Below, one piece after another: positions 50,116 through 58,178 of a DNA stretch of 64,000 nt; positions within the stretch are counted from its first letter, which is position 1; every line of letters begins with the position of its first letter. Position numbers and translations under genes: made by a program. The DNA is taken from NCBI RefSeq assembly GCF_002807055.1, contig NZ_NIXN01000001.1:124001-188000 (forward strand). Reading direction: 5' to 3'. Origin of the DNA: Confluentibacter citreus. Its GTDB lineage: Bacteria; Bacteroidota; Bacteroidia; Flavobacteriales; Flavobacteriaceae. The notes under the pieces were generated by a model. It had not been told where the DNA came from and did no database searches. It was given only the letters and a program-made list of their open reading frames with translations.

Positions 50116-51366
50116 CTATTTAAAGTTAAAATCCCAAGATACAGATAAGGAATAAATCCAAAGATACGATCCGGGATCAAAACTTATTTCCTGATGGGAT
50201 ACTCCCGCCTGAAGCCCCCAATAATTCCTGTCGTTCTTAGAGGAAAAAAAGTACCCAAAGTTTAATTTTTGCGATTGCAGGTTCACGATAACATTTTCAA
50301 CACCTTCAAAATCAAGTCTGTAAATATCGGGTGAAAATCCCATTCCTGCTTCTACACTAAAGTAGTTAAACATATCTTTCCCGTACTTTCGGTATGTTAA
50401 ACTCCCAGACATACTGGCGCCTGGATCTCCCGGCGTGACATAAGACCTAAATAAAAAGTAGCTATTTCCTGTATACCACCCCAGTGAACCCGAATAAATA
50501 TTGGTTGTTTCACTATATTTTAATGACCTAAAGCCTAAAGACACTTCAAATCCTTTTAGCAGCGATTTATACAGTTCGGCTCCATAGCGTAATTTTGGAT
50601 ACAAATAAGAATCGGAAACCCCGACATTAAGATATGCATAAAACCCTTGTGAGATAGTTGGGTACATATCTACCTCAACCTGAGAACCCGTGGAGCCAAA
50701 CCGCTCACTATAATTAAACCTAGCATGAATACTACCATATTTGGTTCTCCTTATATATCTAAGTGAGTAATATTGCATGGGGTCAAATACTTCAGAATAT
50801 AGGTCTACTGCTGTTATTAAGCCTATAATATTATGTCTTAAATCGTTGAGCAGCGATTGTTTGAATTCAATTGCTTTTTCATTAGTAGGGTTTTTAACTA
50901 AAATCTTATCAATAATAATTAGTGCTTGTTCTTTATTATTTGTGGCGCTTTGGGCACTTGCCTGTAAATATAAAAGCGTTTCGTTTTCGGGAAAATACCC
51001 CAATGCTTTTTCGACCATTTTTATGGCATTGTAAGGTGCTGTTCTATATAATTCATTATTTATTGCTGCTTCCCAAGTATCCAAACGTTCAGGGCTTTTA
51101 TCTAAAACATAATCGAATTCTTGAGCTGCCTTTTTATACTCCCCATCCCAAGAATACGTCGTTCCTAAAAAAGATCGTACATCATGGTAATCTGGGTATT
51201 TTGTTAAAATGAATCTAAGCGTATCTTGCGCCTCTTGTCTTTTGGAATCGAATGCTAATTTTCTAGCTACCTCAAAAGAAGCATCTGGATCTCCTTTAAA
51301 TTCGGTTTCTTGCCCAAAGGCATAAGCACTAAGTAATACAACTATGATTAAAACATGTTTTCTCAT
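50116..51366 (-). CDS. TPR / YaiO-family outer-membrane beta-barrel protein
   Basis: The 416-residue protein has a signal peptide (MRKHVLIIVVLLSAYAFGQ) and a TPR region at about 30-170 (PDYHDVRSFLGTTYSWDGEYKKAAQEFDYVL, NETLLYLQASAQSATNNKEQALIIIDKIL). A beta-rich C-terminal domain of ~220 residues ends in an aromatic strand (LWIYSLSVSWDFNFK). It fits the YaiO family. A TPR domain before an outer-membrane barrel is also the plan of PgaA, the exporter of poly-N-acetylglucosamine. With the synthase-type glycosyltransferase two genes upstream, I infer that it exports or docks an exopolysaccharide. Confidence 0.85.
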   Translation of the reverse strand: MRKHVLIIVVLLSAYAFGQETEFKGDPDASFEVARKLAFDSKRQEAQDTLRFILTKYPDYHDVRSFLGTTYSWDGEYKKAAQEFDYVLDKSPERLDTWEAAINNELYRTAPYNAIKMVEKALGYFPENETLLYLQASAQSATNNKEQALIIIDKILVKNPTNEKAIEFKQSLLNDLRHNIIGLITAVDLYSEVFDPMQYYSLRYIRRTKYGSIHARFNYSERFGSTGSQVEVDMYPTISQGFYAYLNVGVSDSYLYPKLRYGAELYKSLLKGFEVSLGFRSLKYSETTNIYSGSLGWYTGNSYFLFRSYVTPGDPGASMSGSLTYRKYGKDMFNYFSVEAGMGFSPDIYRLDFEGVENVIVNLQSQKLNFGYFFSSKNDRNYWGLQAGVSHQEISFDPGSYLWIYSLSVSWDFNFK

Positions 51367-51376
51367 GAGCAGGATT

Positions 51377-53791
51377 TTAATTCAAGCTATTTTTAAAAGC
51401 CAGAAATTCTGAATTATTTGGATGGACATCAACTATGCTATCCATTATTTTTTTTGCTAGGTTTTCATTTCCTATTCGCTGATATGCCTGAGCCATTTTT
51501 AAACTCACCGATGGATTGATTATCTCATTTTTTAACGCTTCAGAATAAATCGCTGCCGAATTACTTTCTTGATTGGACCACCAATATACATCCAGCAATG
51601 CCAAATAGGCATCCTCATGATACGGTGAGCGTTTTATGGCATCCAACAATTCTTCCTTTGCTTTATCATAATCTTTTTGCCAACCTAAACTTCTGCCTTT
51701 TAATATTTGTGCATCTGTATAGTTGGGGTATTCGTTAAGGATATAATCACAAAGCAATCTGGTTATATCATATTGTTTTTCAATTGCGAGCTCCCTTGCT
51801 ATTTCTAAAACCTCGTCGAATGTTTTATTTTTTGCAAACTTATTTATGGTGTTTATCTCTTGTTGTGAAAACTCTTTTTTAGGTGTTACATAAAAATTTA
51901 ATGAATCAGGAAATATTTTATTCCTTTGAGTTACATAGGCATTTAATTTTTTAAATGCCATCAAGGAATCTAAAATCGTTTTATTTATGTCCTCCTCTAT
52001 AACACTATAAGTACCAAAATCACTATTAATTTTATACAGTTCTCCATCGGAATAGAAATAATCTTTATAAATCACCTCATTCAAACTTCCTTTATAGCGC
52101 ATTAACGGAATCATTTTTAAATTCCTAAATTGTTTAAAGGTATCTAAACCTGTTCCAATCCAAGATGTTTTCTCTGAAGGTTTGAACTTGAAATTATTTG
52201 ACAAATAACTCACTAGACTTGGCGTAACATCCCAATGGGAGGATACTGCTTTAAAGCGTTCTGCTTTTTTAAGCATGGGACTGTAAATGAAAAACGGCAC
52301 ATGAAAACGGCACAATTTGTCTTTTTGAGCAATAGGTATTAACCGATGGTCGCCGGTAATCACAAAAATGGTGTTTTTATATTCAGGCCGTTGCGAATAG
52401 GCATTCATGAATTCTTTTATGGCATTGTCTGTATATATCAAGCATCCAAAAATATCTTTATGATTTAATATGGTTCTCTTTATGTCGTCTGATTTTATTG
52501 AGTTTTCAACATATACTTCAACTTTAGACCTATACAATTCTTTGTTTGGGTACTCAAATGGTTCATGGGTTGAAAGCGTCATTACTATATCCAATCTTGG
52601 CTGTATTTCGGCATTCATTGTTGTTAATACTTTTCTAAATATTTCATGGTCTGGATAACCCCAAGAAAAACCACCATCATCCGTTCTTGTTTTTGTATAA
52701 CCTGGACCATATTTGCTTTCATCGATTAATTGATCAATGCCATTATATTCCAAAAAATTTATTTTTCTATCAAAACCTGAAGGGCACCCAGAATAGTAAG
52801 ATGTAGTATACCCATTTGCTTTTAACATGCTTATTAGAGATATGTGCGATGGAGTTTGTGTTATTTCTAAAAAGCCTTTTTCTCCGTAGGGCAAAGATCC
52901 TAGTAAAGCCGGTAGTATTCCAAATGAACGTCCCGTAGTGCTAACAAAATTTTCCCAATACAAAGATTTATCGATTAAAGAATCTAGGTAAGGTGTAAAG
53001 CCACTATAAATATCGTTATCAACAAACTCGCCCCCCAAACCTTCAACCACTAAAAAAACGATGTTGGGCTTATCTTCATTTTTATTCAAGAATGGCGACA
53101 AGACATCTGGAATTTCAGAAGATGCCCTTAATAGTGGAAAATTTTCTGAGTCATAGAGGTTTAACATGCTTAAATCTCTTTGCTCTTTTTTGAATTTTAT
53201 AATGTCGTAGGTCAAAAAAGCTAATTTATTTTTATATCCATCATTCGATAATTTAGGCAAGACTAACTTCAAAACTCCAAAAAGAAGCACTGACGCCATT
53301 AAAATAAATAATACTGGTTTTTGCATATACTTTTTTAAAGAAATAAACGAAACAAACAGTATTACTGGAAAAATAATGAATGGCAAAAAATAAAATATGC
53401 TAAGCGATTCGGATGTTGAAACGGTACTGGATACATCATCATAAGAATACCCTAATAAATCTGCTCCCAAATTAACCAATGTTGTTAAACTGTATTTTAT
53501 CAATGAGAACTGACCAAGAACCAAAACCATAAACAACATTATAACAATGTTTAGGGCTAGTTTTTCTTTAAAATTGTTTATTAAAAAAAACAATGGAAAA
53601 ACAATTATGCCTATGACAATGCCACACCAAAAATCATTAATAAATTTTAAAATTATTGTCAATAAAAACGGCTCATGACTTGTTGGTGTATTAACAACTT
53701 CATAAACACTTAAAATCCAGAATGCAACTATTAATGCAAATGTTAGCTTAATGTAATTATTAAAATGCTCTGTTTTTAAATTAACCTTCAT
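51377..53791 (-). CDS. LTA-synthase-like phosphotransferase with C-terminal TPRs
   Basis: The 804-residue membrane protein has five N-terminal hydrophobic helices (to about 180), then an alkaline-phosphatase/sulfatase-fold domain. It includes PNIVFLVVEGLGGEFVDND (metal site), NFVSTTGRSFGILPALLGSLPYG with the expected Thr nucleophile, IVMTLSTHEPFEYP, and FVITGDHRLIPIAQKDKLCRFHVPFFIYSP (metal Asp/His). This is the layout of LTA synthase and phosphoglycerol/phosphoethanolamine transferases. About residues 660-804 are TPRs (YTDAQILKGRSLGWQKDYDKAKEELLDAI), which is unusual for the family. It probably adds a phospho-group to an extracytoplasmic polymer. It is 10 bp from the YaiO gene. Confidence 0.85.
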   Translation of the reverse strand: MKVNLKTEHFNNYIKLTFALIVAFWILSVYEVVNTPTSHEPFLLTIILKFINDFWCGIVIGIIVFPLFFLINNFKEKLALNIVIMLFMVLVLGQFSLIKYSLTTLVNLGADLLGYSYDDVSSTVSTSESLSIFYFLPFIIFPVILFVSFISLKKYMQKPVLFILMASVLLFGVLKLVLPKLSNDGYKNKLAFLTYDIIKFKKEQRDLSMLNLYDSENFPLLRASSEIPDVLSPFLNKNEDKPNIVFLVVEGLGGEFVDNDIYSGFTPYLDSLIDKSLYWENFVSTTGRSFGILPALLGSLPYGEKGFLEITQTPSHISLISMLKANGYTTSYYSGCPSGFDRKINFLEYNGIDQLIDESKYGPGYTKTRTDDGGFSWGYPDHEIFRKVLTTMNAEIQPRLDIVMTLSTHEPFEYPNKELYRSKVEVYVENSIKSDDIKRTILNHKDIFGCLIYTDNAIKEFMNAYSQRPEYKNTIFVITGDHRLIPIAQKDKLCRFHVPFFIYSPMLKKAERFKAVSSHWDVTPSLVSYLSNNFKFKPSEKTSWIGTGLDTFKQFRNLKMIPLMRYKGSLNEVIYKDYFYSDGELYKINSDFGTYSVIEEDINKTILDSLMAFKKLNAYVTQRNKIFPDSLNFYVTPKKEFSQQEINTINKFAKNKTFDEVLEIARELAIEKQYDITRLLCDYILNEYPNYTDAQILKGRSLGWQKDYDKAKEELLDAIKRSPYHEDAYLALLDVYWWSNQESNSAAIYSEALKNEIINPSVSLKMAQAYQRIGNENLAKKIMDSIVDVHPNNSEFLAFKNSLN

Positions 53792-53803
53792 GGCGTTACA
53801 TAT

Positions 53804-55234
53804 CTAGTTATTAACCAATCCTTTTCTAACCATATTACCCCATTTTTTTTTCTTATTAAAGTAATAATCATAGTTCCCACGTATGGCGGCATAAAGAACA
53901 AAGGGATGTAACACGAAGGGCTCTATGGCACTTAACAATACTAGCTTAAAGCCTGTACCCTTCTTTTTATATTGGTGAAAAGTAAGCTCTTCTGAATACA
54001 GTGCAATGATTGAAAAAACAACTGAAAACAAATAAGCAAGCAAAAAAAATGATATTGCAAAATCCCACCGTACCTCTTGTAGCACTATGAGGATAATAAA
54101 ATAAATCAAACCAATTGCTTCAAAAATAGGGGCAAGACGTTCAAAAATCAACCAGTAGGGGTAACTTACTAAACCAAACCAGCCATATTTTGGATTAAAA
54201 CCTATTTTACGATGCTTTCTAAGGGTTTCAATAGTTCCACGTGTCCAACGGTTTCTTTGCGAGATAAACACTTTATAACTATCGGGCGCTTCTGTCCAGC
54301 ATAAAGGATCTGGTATGTAGGACACTCTATATTTTTCTCCCTTTTCTTCCATGTACCTTCGCATGCGCACAATAATCTCCATGTCCTCACCAACTGTATT
54401 TGTATCGTACCCGCCAACAGCAATAGCAATTTCCTTGTCGAAAATTCCAAAAGCTCCAGAGATTACAAGTAGACCGTTTAATCTGCTCCAAGCCATACGC
54501 CCTAACAAAAAGGCTCTTAAATATTCTAAAATTTGCGATTGCACCAATACGTTTTTAGGAAGGTTCACATCTATTAACTTACCTCCTCTTATTTCACAAG
54601 AATTTGCAATTCGTATGACGCCTCCTGCTGCAATGACTTTAGAATCTGTAACCTCCAAAAAGGGTTTTATCATTTTTTGAAGCGCATCTTCTAATAGTAA
54701 ACAATCAACATCAATACAAGCCACATACTTACTGGTGCTTATATTAAGTCCCATGTTTAAAGCATCGGCCTTCCCGCCATTCTCTTTATCAACCACCATA
54801 AGTTTTTCGAATGCTGGATTTTTAGATTTAAAAATTCCCGCCCTTAATGGTTTTGTTGCTATTTTTTCGTTTACTATATAATGTACTTTTTCTAAATCGT
54901 AAGCTTTAATTAGACGTTCCAAACTATCGTCTTTACTGCCATCATTAACAATAACCACATTATAGTTTACATAATGATTAGACAACAAGGACCTTACGTT
55001 TTCAACAATATTCAAACTTTCATTATAAGCGGGCGCAATAATCGTTATGGAAGGAGATATTGTAGAAGACAAGATATCTTTGTAATTAACAAAACTTCTC
55101 TTTTTTATATATTCTATGGTCTCTTTACTTGATATGAAAGATAGAATTATATAGGAAAGGATAGATGCAAAAGCATATCCAAAAAACAGGTAATGAAGTA
55201 TCTGTAATATTATTTTAACCGAACTTGTATCCAT
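53804..55234 (-). CDS. Processive membrane glycosyltransferase, family 2 (PgaC/IcaA-like)
   Basis: The 476-residue protein has an N-terminal transmembrane segment (about 10-32). A GT2 domain follows with ITIIAPAYNESLNIVENV, VVIVNDGSKDDSLERL, VACIDVDCLLLEDA (DxD), TVGEDMEIIVRMRRYM (catalytic Asp) and SQRNRWTRGTIETLRKH (the QxxRW motif of processive synthases). At least three C-terminal helices follow (YWLIFERLAPIFEAIGLIYFIILIVL, FAISFFLLAYLFSVVFSIIALY). It should polymerise and translocate a beta-linked polysaccharide across the inner membrane. It is 2 bp from the HEAT gene and 12 bp from the phosphotransferase gene, so it is in one operon. Confidence 0.9.
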   Translation of the reverse strand: MDTSSVKIILQILHYLFFGYAFASILSYIILSFISSKETIEYIKKRSFVNYKDILSSTISPSITIIAPAYNESLNIVENVRSLLSNHYVNYNVVIVNDGSKDDSLERLIKAYDLEKVHYIVNEKIATKPLRAGIFKSKNPAFEKLMVVDKENGGKADALNMGLNISTSKYVACIDVDCLLLEDALQKMIKPFLEVTDSKVIAAGGVIRIANSCEIRGGKLIDVNLPKNVLVQSQILEYLRAFLLGRMAWSRLNGLLVISGAFGIFDKEIAIAVGGYDTNTVGEDMEIIVRMRRYMEEKGEKYRVSYIPDPLCWTEAPDSYKVFISQRNRWTRGTIETLRKHRKIGFNPKYGWFGLVSYPYWLIFERLAPIFEAIGLIYFIILIVLQEVRWDFAISFFLLAYLFSVVFSIIALYSEELTFHQYKKKGTGFKLVLLSAIEPFVLHPFVLYAAIRGNYDYYFNKKKKWGNMVRKGLVNN

Positions 55235-55235
55235 T

Positions 55236-56339
55236 TTATAACACCTTTACCGCTTTAACCATGGCTAAGCTTTTATTATCATTTGACGATTTTGTAAGAC
55301 CAATATATTTATCAAAATTAATTTCTTTCAAAATTTTAAGAGCCAATAGTTGAATTTCAAAATTCTTGTGAAATAGATAAGCCTCAATAAAGGGTTCATC
55401 GTCTGGTGCCACTAATTTTTCAAGTAACTTGAAGAAACTTATTTGCTCTTCTAAACTTAGTTCATTAAAGTTTGCTTTAAGCATTTCTTTTGCTTCTATA
55501 CCATATAAATGGGCCAACACATCGATAGTTTTTATCCTTACTTCTTTGTTATCATGGGATAATAAATCCATTAAAGTTTCCTTAACTTCAAACTGATTAT
55601 AGATTTGTGCCAATTTAAGTGCAAATAAAACGACTGAATCGTTTTTGGAATTTAACCAAGGGCGTATATCACATATTTCTTGATTATCAAATTTTTGTAA
55701 TGTTTCAAGCAATTGTATTTGAATCCATTCGGAGAGGGATACTTTTAAATCATCTAAAAAAGAAAGTCCTTCAAAAAGAAATAAGTTAACCATATAAAGA
55801 TGGGTCTCACTTCTAACTTCACTTTTAGGGTGATTTATAAATGGCGCAATGGCATGACTGGCTTCATCAATTCCAAAACATCTCAATTCACCTATTCCTT
55901 TGGCAATGATGTTCCATTTTTTACTTTTTAAACGTTCAAAAGCAAAATGAATAAGTCCCGTTTCATAGTAAAACGTCTTAATGGAATCAGACATTTCTCC
56001 TGAAACCTCATTCCTTAAATTGTATAAAACCGAAACTATGAGTTTTCGTTTAAACCCAGTTTTTATACTATCCTTTATTTTACTAACTATTAATTTTTGA
56101 GGCTCGGTGAGTTTACCCGATTCATCTCCCGAATACAAATATTCAATTAAAAGTGCTTCATATTCTGTTTTAAATTTTGCAGCCTCATTGCTCTTTCTTC
56201 TAAGCGAAGACCTAATAAATTTAAGACAAATAGCCAGTACAACTATACCTGTTGCCAATATAGCGCTAACCCACCATACCCATTGAATTAAATGAGGGGC
56301 ATTACTGTAATAATCATAGATATACTGATAATCAACCAT
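55236..56339 (-). CDS. Membrane-anchored HEAT-repeat protein
   Basis: The 367-residue protein has one N-terminal transmembrane helix (WVWWVSAILATGIVVLAICLKFI, about 20-42) and then a cytoplasmic-looking alpha-helical part with HEAT-like repeats: KWNIIAKGIGELRCFGIDEASHAIAPFINHPKSEVRSETHLYMVNLF and LMDLLSHDNKEVRIKTIDVLAHLYGI. HEAT arrays are protein-binding scaffolds. Lying between the phosphorelay genes and the glycosyltransferase, it may link signalling to the synthase; that is inference. Confidence 0.82.
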   Translation of the reverse strand: MVDYQYIYDYYSNAPHLIQWVWWVSAILATGIVVLAICLKFIRSSLRRKSNEAAKFKTEYEALLIEYLYSGDESGKLTEPQKLIVSKIKDSIKTGFKRKLIVSVLYNLRNEVSGEMSDSIKTFYYETGLIHFAFERLKSKKWNIIAKGIGELRCFGIDEASHAIAPFINHPKSEVRSETHLYMVNLFLFEGLSFLDDLKVSLSEWIQIQLLETLQKFDNQEICDIRPWLNSKNDSVVLFALKLAQIYNQFEVKETLMDLLSHDNKEVRIKTIDVLAHLYGIEAKEMLKANFNELSLEEQISFFKLLEKLVAPDDEPFIEAYLFHKNFEIQLLALKILKEINFDKYIGLTKSSNDNKSLAMVKAVKVL

Positions 56340-56382
56340 TGGGGCAAAATTAATTTCAGATAAAAATTAAACTAACTGATGA

Positions 56383-56751
56383 CTACGTTCCAAGTAGTCG
56401 CTTTATTCTTATAACTAATTCATTAGGACTAAATGGTTTCCCCATGAAGTCGTTGGCTCCTAAATTAAAAGCCTTAAGTACCATTTCTTCTTGCCCTGCA
56501 GAGGAAAAAACAATAATAGGTGTATTTAAATTGAGTTTATTTCTTAAATGGCTTATAACTTCAAGGCCACTTACAAAAGGCATCATAATATCAGATAAAA
56601 TCAGGTCTGGACTCATACTTTCTATAAGATCGACAGCTTGTTTACCATCTGTGGCAACAAATAATTCATAGCCTTCTTTTTCCAACCTGAACTTTAGGAG
56701 CAATGAAAGTGTAGAGTTATCCTCAGCTAAAACTATTTTCTTTTTATTCAT
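56383..56751 (-). CDS. Stand-alone CheY-like response regulator
   Basis: The 122-residue protein is only a receiver domain: acidic pocket E10/D11 in VLAEDNST, phospho-acceptor D54 in DLILSDIMMP, Ser in VFSSAGQ and Lys in FMGKPFSPNE. There is no output domain, so it must act by binding a partner, plausibly the HEAT protein or glycosyltransferase encoded next. It overlaps the Hpt gene by 8 bp, so the two are coupled and likely exchange phosphate. Confidence 0.92.
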   Translation of the reverse strand: MNKKKIVLAEDNSTLSLLLKFRLEKEGYELFVATDGKQAVDLIESMSPDLILSDIMMPFVSGLEVISHLRNKLNLNTPIIVFSSAGQEEMVLKAFNLGANDFMGKPFSPNELVIRIKRLLGT

Positions 56752-57112
56752 TTTCCATTAAATTAAGTTCAATCTGTACTTCTTTTTTTATTTCTTTAAA
56801 AGCACATAAGACACCATAGGCTGTTTCCTCGATTGTTTCAAGATTCACTTCATTCCTAAAGCTGTTTTCTAGTTCTACTATGGTAGACTCCATACTATAA
56901 ATACCAAACATGCTAATATTGGGTTTAATCTTGTGGGTAGCATCGTAAAGCAGGTTCCAGTTTTTATTGGGCAGTTCCTTATCTAAAACGGAGATATAAT
57001 CATCAACCATATCAATAAATAAATGCATGATTTCCCTTTCTATGGGTACATTACCAAATGTATTTTCCCTTAAAGAATTTAAGTCTATGTACTTATAGGT
57101 TGTTTTTACCAT
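56744..57112 (-). CDS. Histidine phosphotransfer (Hpt) domain protein
   Basis: The 122-residue helical protein has an Hpt core with LLYDATHKIKPNISMFGI, where H60 is the expected phosphorylated His. It continues STIVELENSFRNEVNLETIEETAYGVLCAFKEIKKEV, the C-terminal Hpt helices. No histidine kinase gene is in the window, so the phosphate source is elsewhere. First gene of the cluster; no exact TAnnTTTG was found close upstream. Confidence 0.85.
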   Translation of the reverse strand: MVKTTYKYIDLNSLRENTFGNVPIEREIMHLFIDMVDDYISVLDKELPNKNWNLLYDATHKIKPNISMFGIYSMESTIVELENSFRNEVNLETIEETAYGVLCAFKEIKKEVQIELNLMENE

Positions 57113-57388
57113 GGCGTAGTTTTAAACGTATAATTTGGGGGTTTAAAGTGTGGCAAGATAAAAAAATAAATCGATAAAATGCATTAAAACAAGATAAAAT
57201 GCAAAATATTATTTATTTTGTATAACATATATTACAATTAATGTTGAATAATGTAAAAAAAATCAAAAAAATAAAGAAAATCTTACTAAAGAAGTTTATT
57301 TAAAAGGAATAAAAAATCTTGATTATTTATGTGTTCCATTAATAAAAATATTATTTAACGTTTTAGTAAAATAGAAAGCAAACGTAAG

Positions 57389-57690
57389 ATGTTCTGGAAA
57401 ACAGAAATTCAAACTATGGTATTTAAAGCACCTTATAGTGAGAAGATAGATGTTGCCATCATGGTAGCAAATCCAAAAAACTACTTACCAAAACGTAATC
57501 GATGAATATGAATTGATTATTATTGGTGGTAATTAAAATAAAGAGGATGGTCTATTTAAAAAAAAGACCACAATTGTTTTAGAAGAAGAAAAATTCACCT
57601 ACAAAATTTTATCAAAACTCAATTTTGTTAGATGAAAAACAGTAGTGTTGATTTAGCGCTCACAATATTTATTTACAAACCCGTGGCTTA
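57389..57690 (+). pseudogene. Decayed fragment of a pruA-like aldehyde dehydrogenase
   Basis: Translating the plus strand across frames gives pieces co-linear with residues ~370-470 of PruA encoded at 47826. An MFWKTEIQ...VFKAPYSEKIDV piece comes first, then YQNVIDEYELIIIGGN (PruA has ...IIIGGN), a stop, then NKEDGLFKKKTTIVLEEEKFTYK (PruA: DKSKGYFIEPTVIVTTNPKYET), then SVDLALTIFIYK in another frame (PruA: SEYALTGAVLAT). Several stops and at least two frameshifts rule out function. The call rests on hand alignment of short segments. Confidence 0.5.
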
Positions 57691-57696
57691 AGGGAT

Positions 57697-57740
57697 AGTA
57701 AAATTAAAGGGAAGTTAAATAACTTCCCTTTAATTTTACT
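57697..57740. terminator. Perfect 20-bp stem hairpin (bidirectional terminator)
   Basis: AGTAAAATTAAAGGGAAGTT is followed by an AAAT loop and its exact reverse complement. It lies 6 bp after the stop of the DUF5679 gene on the minus strand. Confidence 0.75.
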
Positions 57741-57746
57741 TTTAAT

Positions 57747-57890
57747 TTAAGACTTTCCTAATATCCTGAACATCCCAGTTCCACAAGTAGGACATTTACC
57801 TTTCATTGCTTTTCTCCCATTTTTCATGGTTACTTCGGCAGAATCCTTGATCTCTTTTTTGTCTTTACATTTTACACAATATCCTTCCAT
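57747..57890 (-). CDS. 47-aa zinc-ribbon protein (DUF5679 type)
   Basis: The minus strand encodes MEGYCVKCKDKKEIKDSAEV, TMKNGRKAMKGKCPTCGTGM and FRILGKS. Two CxxC pairs (YCVKC and KCPTCG) spaced ~27 residues form a zinc ribbon, and the KNGR..MKGKCPxCGTxMFRI segment matches DUF5679. The function of that family is unknown. The ATG is at 57890 and a strong terminator follows, so it is probably a real single-gene transcript. Confidence 0.8.
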   Translation of the reverse strand: MEGYCVKCKDKKEIKDSAEVTMKNGRKAMKGKCPTCGTGMFRILGKS

Positions 57891-58127
57891 AATAAATATT
57901 TAGATTTTTGGTTTGATTAAACTATATTTAAATATAGTTTTAATTTACAAGACAACAAATAAAAACAATAAAAATTCACTTTTACTTTACCTTATTTGGC
58001 TTTAAATGAATCTTTCTGCAAAATTTACTGAAATAATCTAACGAAACACACTCTAAAATGGAAATGACATTTAATCAAAAAATTGATAAAATTGGGTTCC
58101 AAAAAAAGATTTCAACTTTAATGAAAC

Positions 58128-58158
58128 GAAAAAAGCTCTAAAAATTAGAGCCTTTTCA
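58128..58158 (-). terminator. Rho-independent terminator of the ketoglutarate-semialdehyde dehydrogenase gene
   Basis: On the minus strand, GAAAAGGCTCTAA pairs with TTAGAGCTTTTTT around a short A/T loop, about 20 bp after the stop at 58179. Confidence 0.75.
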
Positions 58159-58178
58159 ACAATATTTATAATATAAAA

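Larger units (their letters stand above)
57113..57746. other. Non-coding stretch with gene relic and hairpin
   Basis: This ~630-bp region has no intact gene. Its right half holds a decayed aldehyde dehydrogenase fragment (57389-57690) and a long perfect hairpin (57697-57740). The left part (57113-57388) is very AT-rich, with no feature I can name. Confidence 0.55.

Noticed and set aside
58058-58141. 27-codon frame starting MEMTFNQKIDKIG
   Set aside because: It runs into the terminator of the dehydrogenase gene, has no ribosome-binding context I can see and looks like chance in AT-rich DNA.
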